From: Episyrphus balteatus
Taxonomy: Eukaryota; Arthropoda; Insecta; Diptera; Syrphidae
Length of the DNA stretch: 64,000 nucleotides
Assembly: GCF_945859705.1 (NCBI RefSeq)
Contig: NC_079136.1
Location: 126,453,027-126,517,026, forward strand
Reading direction: 5' to 3'
Shown: in pieces, positions 46,301 to 57,989 of the stretch
Position numbering within the stretch: position 1 is the stretch's first letter
Layout: each line of letters opens with the position of its first letter
Translations under genes and position numbers: made by a program
Notes under the pieces: model-generated
What the model saw: only the letters and a program-made list of their open reading frames with translations
Told to the model about the DNA's origin: nothing
Databases searched by the model: none

Positions 46301-46830
46301 GAGCATGTCCCGAAGATGTCCCGAGCATGCCCCGAAGATGTCCCGAAGATGTCTCGAAGATGTCCCGAAGATGTCCCGAAGATGTCCCAAGCATGTCCCG
46401 AAGATGTCCCGAAGATGTCCCGAAGATGTCCCGAGCATGTCCCGAAGATGTCCCGAAGATGTCCCGAAGATGTCCCGAGCATGTCCCGAAGATGTCCCGA
46501 AGCATGTCCCGAAGATGTCCCGAAGATGTCCCGAAGATGTCCCGAGCATGTCCCGAAGATGTCCCGAAGATGTCCCGAGCATGTCCCGAAGATGTCCCGA
46601 AGATGTCCCGAGCATGTCCCGAAGATGTTCCGAAGATGTTCCGTAGATGTCCCGTAGATGTCCCGAAGATGTCCCGAGCATGTCCCGAAGATGTCCCGAA
46701 GATGTCCCGAAGATGTCCCGAGCATGTCCCGAAGATGTCCCGAAGATGTCCCGAGCATGTCCCGAAGATGTCCCGAGCATGTCCCGAAGATGTTCCGAAG
46801 ATGTTCCGTAGATGTCCCGTAGATGTCCCG
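43346..46830 (+). repeat. Satellite sub-domain 1, marked by GTTCCGTAGATGTCCCGTAG
   Basis: The marker GTTCCGTAGATGTCCCGTAG begins at 43346, 44886, 45701, 46021, 46186, 46638 and 46803. Intervals are 1540, 815, 320, 165, 452 and 165 bases, all multiples of 11 except where one of the three 12-base units adds exactly one. These are higher-order repeats produced by unequal exchange. A variant (GTAACGTAGATGTCCCGTAG) is at 48562. Confidence 0.9.
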
Positions 46831-49800
46831 AGCATGTCCCGAAGATGTCCCGAGCATGTCCCTAAGATGTTCCGAAGATGTCCCGAAGATGTCCCGAAGA
46901 TGTCCCGAGCATGTCCCGAAGATGTCCCGAGCATGTCCCGAAGATGTCCCGAAGATGTCCCGAAGATGTCCCGAGCATGTCCCGAAGATGTCCCGAAGAT
47001 GTCCCGAAGATGTCCCGAAGATGTCCCGAGCATGTTCCGAAGATGTCCCGAGCATGTCCCGAAGATGTCCCGAAGATGTCCCGAAGATGTCCCGAGCATG
47101 TCCCGAAGATGTCCCGAAGATGTCCCGAAGATATCCCGAAGATGTCCCGAGCATGTTCCGAAGATGTCCCGAGCATGTCCCGAAGATGTCCCGAAGATGT
47201 CCCGAAGATGTCCCGAGCATGTCCCGAAGATGTCCCGAGCATGTCCCGAAGATGTCCCGAAGATGTCCCGAAGATGTCCTGAGCATGTCCGGAAGATGTC
47301 CCGAGCATGTCCCGAAGATGTCCCGAAGATGTCCCGAGCATGTCCGGAAGATGTCCCGAGCATGTCCCGAAGATGTCCCGAGCATGTCCCGAAGATGTCC
47401 CGAGCATGTCCCTAAGATGTTCCGAAGATGTCCCGAAGATGTCCCGAAGATGTCCCGAGCATGTCCCGAAGATGTCCCGAGCATGTCCCGAAGATGTCCC
47501 GAAGATGTCCCGAAGAAGTCCCGAAGATGTCCCGAAGATGTCCCGAAGATGTCCCGAAGATGTCCCGAGCATGTCCCGAAGATGTCCCGAGCATGTCCCG
47601 AAGATGTCCCGAAGATGTCCCGAGCATGTCGCGAAGATGTCCCGAGCATGTCCCGAAGATGTCCCGAAGATGTCCCGAAGATGTCCCGAAGATGTCCCGA
47701 AGATGTCCCGAGCATGTCCCGAAGATGTCCCGAGCATGTCCCGAAGATGTCCCGTAGATGTCCCGAAGATGTCCTGAGCATGTCCCGAAGATGTCCCGAG
47801 CATGTCCCGAAGATGTCCCGAAGATGTCCCGAGCATGTCCCGAAGATGTCCCGAAGATGTCCCAAGCATCTCCCGAAGATGTCCCGAAGATGTCCCGAAG
47901 ATGTCCCGAAGATGTCCCGAAGATGTCCCGAAGATGTCCCGAAGATGTCCCGAAGATGTCCCGAAGATGTCCCGAAGATGTCCCGAGCATGTCCCGAAGA
48001 TGACCCGAGCATGTCCCGAAGATGTCCCGAAGATGTCCCGAAGATGTCCCGAAGATGTCCCGAAGATGTCCCGAAGATGTCCCGAAGATGTCCCGAAGAT
48101 GTCCCGAAGATGTCCCGAAGATGTCCCGAGCATGTCCCGAAGATGTCCCGTAGATGTCCCGAAGATGTCCGAAGATGTCCCGAAGATGTCCCGAGCATGT
48201 CCCGAAGATGTCCCGAGCATGTCCCGAAGATGTCCCGAGCATGTTCGGAAGATGTCCCGAGCATGTCCCGAAGATGTCCCGAGCATGTCCCGAAGATGTC
48301 CCGAGCATGTCCCGAAGATGTCCCGAGCATGTCCCGAGCATGTCCCGAAGATGTCCCGAAGATGTCCCGAAGATGTCCCGAGCATGTCCCGAAGATATCC
48401 CGAGCATGTCCCAAAGAAGTCCCGAAGATTTCCCGAAGATGTCCCGAAGATGTCATGAAGATGTCCCGAAGGTGTCCCGAGCATGTCCCAAAGATGTCCC
48501 GAGCATGTCCCGAAGATATCCCAGAGATGTCCCGAAGATGTCCCGAGCATGTCCCGAAGATGTAACGTAGATGTCCCGTAGATGTCCCGAAGATGTCCCG
48601 AGCATGTCCCGAAGATGTCCCGAGCATGTCCCGAAGATGTCCCGAGCATGTCCCGAAGATGTCCCGAGCATGTCCCGAAGATGTCCCGAGCATGTCCCGA
48701 AGATGTCCCGAGCATGTCCCGAAGTTGTCCCGAGCATGTCCCGAGCATGTCCCGAAGATGTCCCGAAGATGTCCCGAGCATGTCCCGAAGATGTCCCGAA
48801 GATGTCCCGAGCATGTCCCGAAGATGTCCCGAAGATGTCCCGAAGATGTCCCGAAGATGTCCCGAAGATGTCCCGAAGATGTCCCGAAGATGTCCCGAGC
48901 ATGTCCCGAAGATGTCCCGAAGATGTCCCGAAGATGTCCCGAGCATGTCCCGAAGATGTCCCGAAGATGTCCCGAAGATGTCCCGAGCATGTCCCGAGCA
49001 TGTCCCGAAGATGTCCCGAAGATGTCCCGAGCATGTCCCGAAGATGTCCCGAAGATGTCCCGAGCATGTCCCGAAAATGTCCCGAGCATGTCCCGAAGAT
49101 GTCCCGAAGGTGTCCCGAAGATGTCCCGAGCATGTCCCGAAGATATCCCGAGCATGTCCCGAAGATGTCCCGAAGATGTCCCGAGCATGTCCCGAAGATG
49201 TCCCGAAGATGTCCCGAAGATGTCCCGAGCATGTCCCGAGCATGTCCCGAAGATGTCCCGAAGATGTCCCGAAGATGTCCCGAAGATGTCCCGAGCATGT
49301 CCCGAAGATATCCCGAGCATGTCCCAAAGAAGTCCCGAAGATTTCCCGAAGATGTCCCGAAGATGTCATGAAGATGTCCCGAAGGTGTCCCGAGCATGTC
49401 CCAAAGATGTCCCGAGCATGTCCCGAAGATATCCCAGAGATGTCCCGAAGATGTCCCGAGCATGTCCCGAAGATGTCCCGAAGATGTCCCTAGCATGTCC
49501 TGAAGATGTCCCGAGCATGTCCCGAAGATGTCCCGAGCATGTCCCGAAGATGTCCCGAAGATGTCCCGAAGATGTCCCGAAGATGTCCCGAAGATGTCCC
49601 GAAGATGTCCCGAAGATGTCCCGAAGATGTCCCGAAGATGTCCCGAGCATGTCCCGAAGATGTCCCGAAGATGTCCCGAGCATGTCCCGAAGATGTCCCG
49701 AAGATGTCCCGAAGATGTCCCGAGCATGTCCCGAGCATGTCCCGAAGATGTCCCGAAGATGTCCCGAGCATGTCCCGAAGATGTCCCGAGCATGTCCCGA

Positions 49801-50539
49801 AGATGTCCCGAGCATGTCCCGAAAATGTCCCGAGCATGTCCCGAAGATGTCCCGAGCATGTCCCGAAGATGTCCCGAGCATGTCCCGAAGATATCCCGAG
49901 CATGTCCCGAAGATGTCCCGAAGATGTCCCGAGCATGTCCCGAAGATGTCCCGAGCATGTCCCGAAGATGTCCCGAGCATGTCCCGAAGATGTCCCGAGC
50001 ATGTCCCGAAGATGTCCCGAGCATGTCCCGAAGATGTCCCGAGCATGTCCCGAAGATGTCCCGAGCTTGTCCCGAAGATGTCCCGAAGATATCCCGAGCA
50101 TGTCCCGAAGAAGTCCCGAAGATGTCCCGAAGATGTCCCGAGCATGTCCCGAAGATGTCCCGAGCATGTCCCGAAGATGTCCCGAGCATGTCCCGAAGAT
50201 GTCCCAAGCATGTCCCGAAGATGTCCCGAGCATGTCCCGAAGATGTCCCGAGCATGTCCCGAAGATGTCCCGAAGATGTCCCGAGCATGTCCCGAAGATG
50301 TCCCGAGCATGTCCCGAAGATGTCCCGAAGATGTCCCGAAGATGTCCCGAAGATGTCCCGAGCATGTCCCGAAGATATCCCGAGCATGTCCCGAAGATGT
50401 CCCGAAGATGTCCCGAGCATGTCCCGAGCATGTCCCGAAGATGTCCCGAAGATGTCCCCAGCATGTCCCGAAGATGTCCCGAGCATGTCCCGAAGATGTC
50501 CCGAGCATGTCCGGAAGATGTCCCGAGCATGTCCCGTAG

Positions 50540-53500
50540 ATGTCCCGAGCATGTCCCGAAGATGTCCCGATCATGTCCCGAAGATGTCCCGAAGATGTCC
50601 CGAGCATGTCCCGAGCATGTCCCGAAGATGTCCCGAGCATATCCCGAAGATGTCCCGAAGATGTCCCGAAGATGTCCCGAAGATGTCCCGAAGATGTCCC
50701 GAAGATGTCCCGAAGATGTCCCGAGCATGTCCCGAAGATGTCCCGAAGATGTCCCGAGCATGTCCCGAAGATGTCCCGAGCATGTCCCGAAGATGTCCCG
50801 AAGATGTCCCGAAGATGTCCCGAGCATGTCCCGAAGATGTCCCGAGCATGTCCCGAAGATGTCCCGAAGATGTCCCGAGCATGTCCCGAAGATGTCCCGA
50901 GCATGTCCCCAAGATGTCCCGAGCATGTCCCGAAGATGTCCCGAGCATGTCCCGTAGATGTCCCGAGCATGTCCCGAAGATGTCCCGATCATGTCCCGAA
51001 GATGTCCCGAAGATGTCCCGAGCATGTCCCGAGCATGTCCCGAAGATGTCCCGAGCATGTCCCGAAGATGTCCCGAAGATGTCCCGAGCATGTCCCGAGC
51101 ATGTCCCGAAGATGTCCCGAGCATGTCCCGAAGATGTCCCGAAGATGTCCCGAAGATGTCCCGAAGATGTCCCGAAGATGTCTCGAAGATGTCCAGAAGA
51201 TGTCCCGAAGATGTCCCGAAGGTGTCCCGAGCATGTCCCGAAGATGTCCCGAGCATGTCCCGAAGATGTCCCAAGCATGTCCCGAGCATGTCACGAAGAT
51301 GTCCCGAAGATGTCCCGAAGATGTCCCGAAGATGTCCCGAGCATGTCCCGAAGATGTCCCGAAGATGTCCCGAGCATGTCCCGAAGATGTCCCGAAGATG
51401 TCCCGAGCATGTCCCGAAGATGTCCCGAGCATGTCCCGAAGATGTCCCGAAGATGTCCCGAGCATGTCCCGAAGATGTCCCGAGCATGTCCGGAAGATGT
51501 CCCGAGCATGTCCCGTAGATGTCCCGAGCATGTCCCGAAGATGTCCCGATCATGTCCCGAAGATGTCCCGAGCATGTCCCGAAGATGTCCCGAAGATGTC
51601 CCGAGCATGTCCCGAAGATATCCCGAGCATGTCCCGAAGATGTCCCGAAGATGTCCCGAGCATGTCCCGAGCATGTCCCGAAGATGTCCCGAAGATGTCC
51701 CCAGCATGTCCCGAAGATGTCCCGAGCATGTCCCGAAGATGTCCCGAGCATGTCCGGAAGATGTCCCGAGCATGTCCCGTAGATGTCCCGAGCATGTCCC
51801 GAAGATGTCCCGATCATGTCCCGAAGATGTCCCGAAGATGTCCCGAAGATGTCCCGAGCATGTCCCGAGCATGTCCCGAAGATGTCCCGAGCATATCCCG
51901 AAGATGTCCCGAAGATGTCCCGAGCATGTCCCGAAGATGTCCCGAGCATGTCCCGAAGATATCCCGAGCATGTCCCGAAGATGTCCCGAAGATGTCCCGA
52001 GCATGTCCCGAAGATGTCCCGAAGATGTCCCGAGCATGTCCCGAAGATGTCCCGAGCATGTCCGGAAGATGTCCCGAGCATGTCCCGAAGATGTCCCGAG
52101 CATGTCCCTAAGATGTTCCGAAGATGTCCCGAAGATGTCCCGAAGATGTCCCGAGCATGTCCCGAAGATGTCCCGAGCATGTCCCGAAGATGTCCCGAAG
52201 ATGTCCCGAAGATGTCCCGAGCATGTCCCGAAGATGTCCCGAAGATGTCCCGAAGATGTCCCGAGCATGTTCCGAAGATGTCCCGAGCATGTCCCGAAGA
52301 TGTCCCGAAGATGTCCCGAAGATGTCCCGAGCATGTCCCGAAGATGTCCCGAAGATGTCCCGAAGATGTCCCGAAGATGTCCCGAGCATGTTCCGAAGAT
52401 GTCCCGAGCATGTCCCGAAGATGTCCCGAGCATGTCCGGAAGATGTCCCGAGCATGTCCCGTAGATGTCCCGAGCATGTCCCGAAGATGTCCCGAGCATG
52501 TCCCGAAGATGTCCCGAAGATGTCCCGAGCATGTCCCGAAGATGTCCCGAGCATGTCCGGAAGATGTCCCGAGCATGTCCCGTAGATGTCCCGAGCATGT
52601 CCCGAAGATGTCCCGATCATGTCCCGAAGATGTCCCGAGCATGTCCCGAAGATGTCCCGAAGATGTCCCGAGCATGTCCCGAAGATGTCCCGAGCATGTC
52701 CCGAAGATGTCCCGAGCATGTCCCGAAGATGTCCCGAGCATGTCCCGAAGATGTCCCGAGCATGTCCCGAAGAAGTCCCGAAGATGTCCCGAAGATGTCC
52801 CGAGCATGTCCCGAAGATGTCCCGAGCATGTCCCGAAGATGTCCCGAGCATGTCCCGAAGATGTCCCGAAGATGTCCCGAAGATGTCCCGAAGATGTCCC
52901 GAAGATGTCTCGAAGATGTCCAGAAGATGTCCCGAAGATGTCCCGAAGGTGTCCCGAGCATGTCCCGAAGATGTCCCGAGCATGTCCCGAAGATGTCCCA
53001 AGCATGTCCCGAGCATGTCACGAAGATGTCCCGAAGATGTCCCGAAGATGTCCCGAAGATGTCCCGAGCATGTCCCGAAGATGTCCCGAAGATGTCCCGA
53101 GCATGTCCCGAAGATGTCCCGAAGATGTCCCGAGCATGTCCCGAAGATGTCCCGAGCATGTCCCGAAGATGTCCCGAAGATGTCCCGAGCATGTCCCGAA
53201 GATGTCCCGAGCATGTCCGGAAGATGTCCCGAGCATGTCCCGTAGATGTCCCGAGCATGTCCCGAAGATGTCCCGATCATGTCCCGAAGATGTCCCGAGC
53301 ATGTCCCGAAGATGTCCCGAAGATGTCCCGAGCATGTCCCGAAGATATCCCGAGCATGTCCCGAAGATGTCCCGAAGATGTCCCGAGCATGTCCCGAGCA
53401 TGTCCCGAAGATGTCCCGAAGATGTCCCCAGCATGTCCCGAAGATGTCCCGAGCATGTCCCGAAGATGTCCCGAGCATGTCCGGAAGATGTCCCGAGCAT

Positions 53501-55510
53501 GTCCCGTAGATGTCCCGAGCATGTCCCGAAGATGTCCCGATCATGTCCCGAAGATGTCCCGAAGATGTCCCGAAGATGTCCCGAGCATGTCCCGAGCATG
53601 TCCCGAAGATGTCCCGAGCATATCCCGAAGATGTCCCGAAGATGTCCCGAGCATGTCCCGAAGATGTCCCGAGCATGTCCCGAAGATATCCCGAGCATGT
53701 CCCGAAGATGTCCCGAAGATGTCCCGAGCATGTCCCGAAGATGTCCCGAAGATGTCCCGAGCATGTCCCGAAGATGTCCCGAGCATGTCCGGAAGATGTC
53801 CCGAGCATGTCCCGAAGATGTCCCGAGCATGTCCCTAAGATGTTCCGAAGATGTCCCGAAGATGTCCCGAAGATGTCCCGAGCATGTCCCGAAGATGTCC
53901 CGAGCATGTCCCGAAGATGTCCCGAAGATGTCCCGAAGATGTCCCGAGCATGTCCCGAAGATGTCCCGAAGATGTCCCGAAGATGTCCCGAGCATGTTCC
54001 GAAGATGTCCCGAGCATGTCCCGAAGATGTCCCGAAGATGTCCCGAAGATGTCCCGAGCATGTCCCGAAGATGTCCCGAAGATGTCCCGAAGATGTCCCG
54101 AAGATGTCCCGAAGATGTCCCGAGCATGTTCCGAAGATGTCCCGAGCATGTCCCGAAGATGTCCCGAGCATGTCCGGAAGATGTCCCGAGCATGTCCCGT
54201 AGATGTCCCGAGCATGTCCCGAAGATGTCCCGAGCATGTCCCGAAGATGTCCCGAAGATGTCCCGAGCATGTCCCGAAGATGTCCCGAGCATGTCCGGAA
54301 GATGTCCCGAGCATGTCCCGTAGATGTCCCGAGCATGTCCCGAAGATGTCCCGATCATGTCCCGAAGATGTCCCGAGCATGTCCCGAAGATGTCCCGAAG
54401 ATGTCCCGAGCATGTCCCGAAGATGTCCCGAGCATGTCCCGAAGATGTCCCGAGCATGTCCCGAAGATGTCCCGAGCATGTCCCGAAGATGTCCCGAGCA
54501 TGTCCCGAAGATGTCCCGAGCATGTCCCGAAGATGTCCCGAGCTTGTCCCGAAGATGTCCCGAAGATATCCCGAGCATGTCCCGAAGAAGTCCCGAAGAT
54601 GTCCCGAAGATGTCCCGAGCATGTCCCGAAGATGTCCCGAGCATGTCCCGAAGATGTCCCGAGCATGTCCCGAAGATGTCCCAAGCATGTCCCGAAGATG
54701 TCCCGAGCATGTCCCGAAGATGTCCCGAGCATGTCCCGAAGATGTCCCGAAGATGTCCCGAGCATGTCCCGAAGATGTCCCGAGCATGTCCCGAAGATGT
54801 CCCGAAGATGTCCCGAAGATGTCCCGAAGATGTCCCGAGCATGTCCCGAAGATATCCCGAGCATGTCCCGAAGATGTCCCGAAGATGTCCCGAGCATGTC
54901 CCGAGCATGTCCCGAAGATGTCCCGAAGATGTCCCCAGCATGTCCCGAAGATGTCCCGAGCATGTCCCGAAGATGTCCCGAGCATGTCCGGAAGATGTCC
55001 CGAGCATGTCCCGTAGATGTCCCGAGCATGTCCCGAAGATGTCCCGATCATGTCCCGAAGATGTCCCGAAGATGTCCCGAAGATGTCCCGAGCATGTCCC
55101 GAGCATGTCCCGAAGATGTCCCGAGCATATCCCGAAGATGTCCCGAAGATGTCCCGAAGATGTCCCGAAGATGTCCCGAAGATGTCCCGAAGATGTCCCG
55201 AAGATGTCCCGAGCATGTCTCGAAGATGTCCCGAAGATGTCCCGAGCATGTCCCGAAGATGTCCCGAGCATGTCCCGAAGATGTCCCGAAGATGTCCCGA
55301 AGATGTCCCGAAGATGTCCCGAGCATGTCCCGAAGATGTCCCGAGCATGTCCCGAAGATGTCCCGAAGATGTCCCGAGCATGTCCCGAAGATGTCCCGAG
55401 CATGTCCCGAAGATGTCCCGAGCATGTCCCGAAGATGTCCCGAGCATGTCCCGTAGATGTCCCGAGCATGTCCTGAAGATGTCCCGATCATGTCCCGAAG
55501 ATGTCCCGAA
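50540..55510 (+). repeat. Satellite sub-domain 2, marked by CCCGATCATGT, with 1,727- and 4,477-bp duplications
   Basis: The TCATG of the marker unit starts at 50571, 50989, 51550, 51814, 52617, 53277, 53541, 54355, 55048 and 55488; all intervals are exact multiples of 11. Ordered blocks around 51130-52060 recur 1,727 bp (157 units) downstream. A block around 50063 (with the rare GAGCTTG) recurs 4,477 bp (407 units) downstream at 54540. This zone is therefore built of recent large tandem duplications. Confidence 0.9.
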
Positions 55511-56143
55511 GATGTCCCGAGCATGTCCCGAGCATGTCCCGAAGATGTCCCGAGCATGTCCCGAAGATGTCCCGAAGATGTCCCGAGCATGTCCCGAGCA
55601 TGTCCCGAAGATGTCCCGAGCATGTCCCGAAGATGTCCCGAGCATGTCCCGAAGATGTCCCAAGCATGTCCCGAGCATGTCACGAAGATGTCCCGAAGAT
55701 GTCCCGAAGATGTCCCGAAGATGTCCCGAGCATGTCCCGAAGATGTCCCGAAGATGTCCCGAGCATGTCCCGAAGATGTCCCGAAGATGTCCCGAGCATG
55801 TCCCGAAGATGTCCCGAGCATGTCCCGAAGATGTCCCGAAGATGTCCCGAAGATGTCCCGAAGATGTCCCGAGCATGTCCCGAAGATGTCCCGAGCATGT
55901 CCCGAAGATGTCCCGTAGATGTCCCGAAGATGTCCCGAGCATGTCCCGAAGATGTCCCGAGCATGTCCCGAAGATGTCCCGAAGATGTCCCGAGCATGTC
56001 CCGAAGATGTCCCGAAGATGTCCCAAGCATGTCCCGAAGATGTCCCGAAGATGTCCCGAAGATGTCCCGAGCATGTCCCGAAGATGTCCCGAAGATGTCC
56101 CGAAGATGTCCTGAGCATGTGCCAAGCATGTCCCGAAGATGTC

Positions 56144-57989
56144 TACAGAGTACAAGCATTTATTTACTTAGCCTTTAATTTATTCAGTACTTACTCGTGT
56201 GTACATAATACAGCATTGTACTTAGCTAGGCATCATAATAAGTACCTTAAGTCAGAACCTGAGTTCTTGATTTCTTCAACTGAGCTGAACTGAACTGAAC
56301 TGAATTTTCAGTGGATTTTTCGAACAAGAAGTATTAGTAATTAGAGAAAAACACTAAGATGAATAGAAAAAATTGAAAAATTTTTCTTCAAGTAATTAAC
56401 AAGCAAAGAGTATATTTTTCTTAGTTATGGTTCTCAATTGGGCGCCAGTTAATTTCATTTTAGCTTTACTTTTTGTATATGAATTTTTTTACTTCAGACA
56501 TATTTGTAAGTCATTTTCAATCAAAAATGTAAGAAGTGTTCCGAAGAAACAAAAGTTCTTAAAAGCACTAGGCACCTTTAAAATAATATATATTTTTCAT
56601 TTAACAACCCTCATCTATTTTTACGAGATTCTTTCCACCCAAACCTTCAAAGGTATTTCTCAATATGCCAAGAATTTTTATTTTTATTTTACCTTAAGCC
56701 AGCCAAAATACCAGCAAGAAATTAGGTTTTCATTTTTTTTTTTTTTTTGTCTTTTATCGATTTCATACCCCTTAAACCAATTTACTTCAAAAATGCCCTT
56801 AAAAAAAGAAAATGCACAAACGCTTCTTGAAATTTAATTAAAATTTTGTTCAAGCCCATCCTATTTTTTGTTTTCTTTTCTGGAATTTTCCTTTTAACTC
56901 TACCAAATCGATTATACTACATTTTTATCCTCTTCGGACATCGAAAATACTCGTAAGAAAAAAAATATTTTCATAATTGAAAGTCGATTGCCGACAAGAA
57001 AAGAAATTATATTTCTTGTCTTCTTTTTTTCCTGTTCTACTCACAAAAGGCGATAGATAACACTAAGTCTCTGTGTTCTACTAATTAAAAGACAAACGCA
57101 CTTTGTGGTTATATTACTTACCGAAACAGAAAACCCTCTTTGTCTTTGATGGTGAAAACCAAATATTTTTCAAATTACCCCTGTCATCTAAACAATTAGC
57201 GTCATTCTCTAAATAATTTAATGAGGTGAACCGAGTTTTTTGTTTTTGCTTCAAAACCCTCCTCTTTAAATAAATAGAGGCACATATTTTTGGCAACCAA
57301 TATGCCACAAGTATAATGTTGAAAGGGTAATGCTCTTTATTAAAGGGGGACTTCAACAGAGCTTAACTTCGATGAGGTGTACTCATTAAGGAAAGATTTT
57401 TAATAGTTCCCCGCAGTCTCTCACAAAAAAAGGATCCTACCCTCTTTGTCTATGTCAATTCAACAACCATTCAATAGCAAAAGGTGACGACTAAAAGTTG
57501 CTGCTTTTTTTTCTCTTTGTTTGTGTTTGTGTACATTTTCAACCTGCCAAAAGGCAGGATGCATTCTCGAAAACAATGACACTGTGTCTCAATTGTCTGT
57601 TGTTTTAACCTTTTTTTTTTCTGTTTTAGTTGTTTTGTGCCCCCTAACTTTTTTGTCTGAAGGGGATAACGTAGAAAGCTTATAGTGCACCCTCAAGTGA
57701 GCATCAACCCTTAAAGTGTAGGTAGGTGGGCTCTGTTAGGTATAAAAGGTATAACCACTTTTAGAAAAGTATCTTCTTGTCTCGCACAGTTGTGTATAGA
57801 CGGGGCAACGATGTCAAATAGGATAACGATGATGACAACGCGGAGTACATTGGTGTTAAATGTCTCAAAACCTTGACCAATTCTTCTTTAATTTATAATG
57901 CTCGAAAAGTCATCTTATTTGAGCCTCGACTTTTGTTTGTCAATTTTATTTTGAAAAGCATTAAAAATGTGAATAAAATTAGTGCATAT
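56144..57989. other. Unique AT-rich DNA after the satellite
   Basis: Begins with TACAGAGTACAAGCATTTAT and a short GAACTGAACTGAACTGAA run near 56286. The 136-codon plus frame at 56427-56837 is hydrophobic, ends in T-rich low complexity and has no recognised domain. Not called as a gene. Confidence 0.5.

Larger units (their letters stand above)
41646..56143 (+). repeat. 14.5-kb satellite of an 11-bp unit (CCCGAAGATGT / CCCGAGCATGT)
   Basis: About 1,318 consecutive 11-bp units. Two forms dominate, CCCGAAGATGT and CCCGAGCATGT, differing at two adjacent bases, mixed in irregular order. Minor forms include CCCGTAGATGT, CCCGATCATGT, TCCGAAGATGT, CCCAAAGATGT and CCCGAAGAAGT. The register is nearly perfect: the only length variants I found are three 12-base units (45625, 45879, 46496) and one 10-base unit (48169). 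Neither unit contains a stop in any frame, so long frames appear everywhere, including 1,912, 1,851 and 1,735 codons on the minus strand. They repeat GTSSGHLRDIF-type peptides and are not credible genes. Whether the array is transcribed as part of an intron cannot be seen. Confidence 0.98.

Noticed and set aside
41573..49320. Giant minus-strand open frames (up to 1,912 codons) as a repetitive protein gene
   Set aside because: The 11-bp unit has no stop in any frame, so several phases on both strands are open at once. There is no unique N- or C-terminal domain, and the frames end wherever a variant unit creates a stop.
41646..56143. CRISPR-like array
   Set aside because: Units are contiguous with no spacers, and the context (spliced exon, hAT and non-LTR elements) is eukaryotic.
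56427..56837. 136-codon plus frame as a membrane-protein gene
   Set aside because: Hydrophobicity follows from T-rich DNA, the frame passes through a long T-run, and no family is recognisable.
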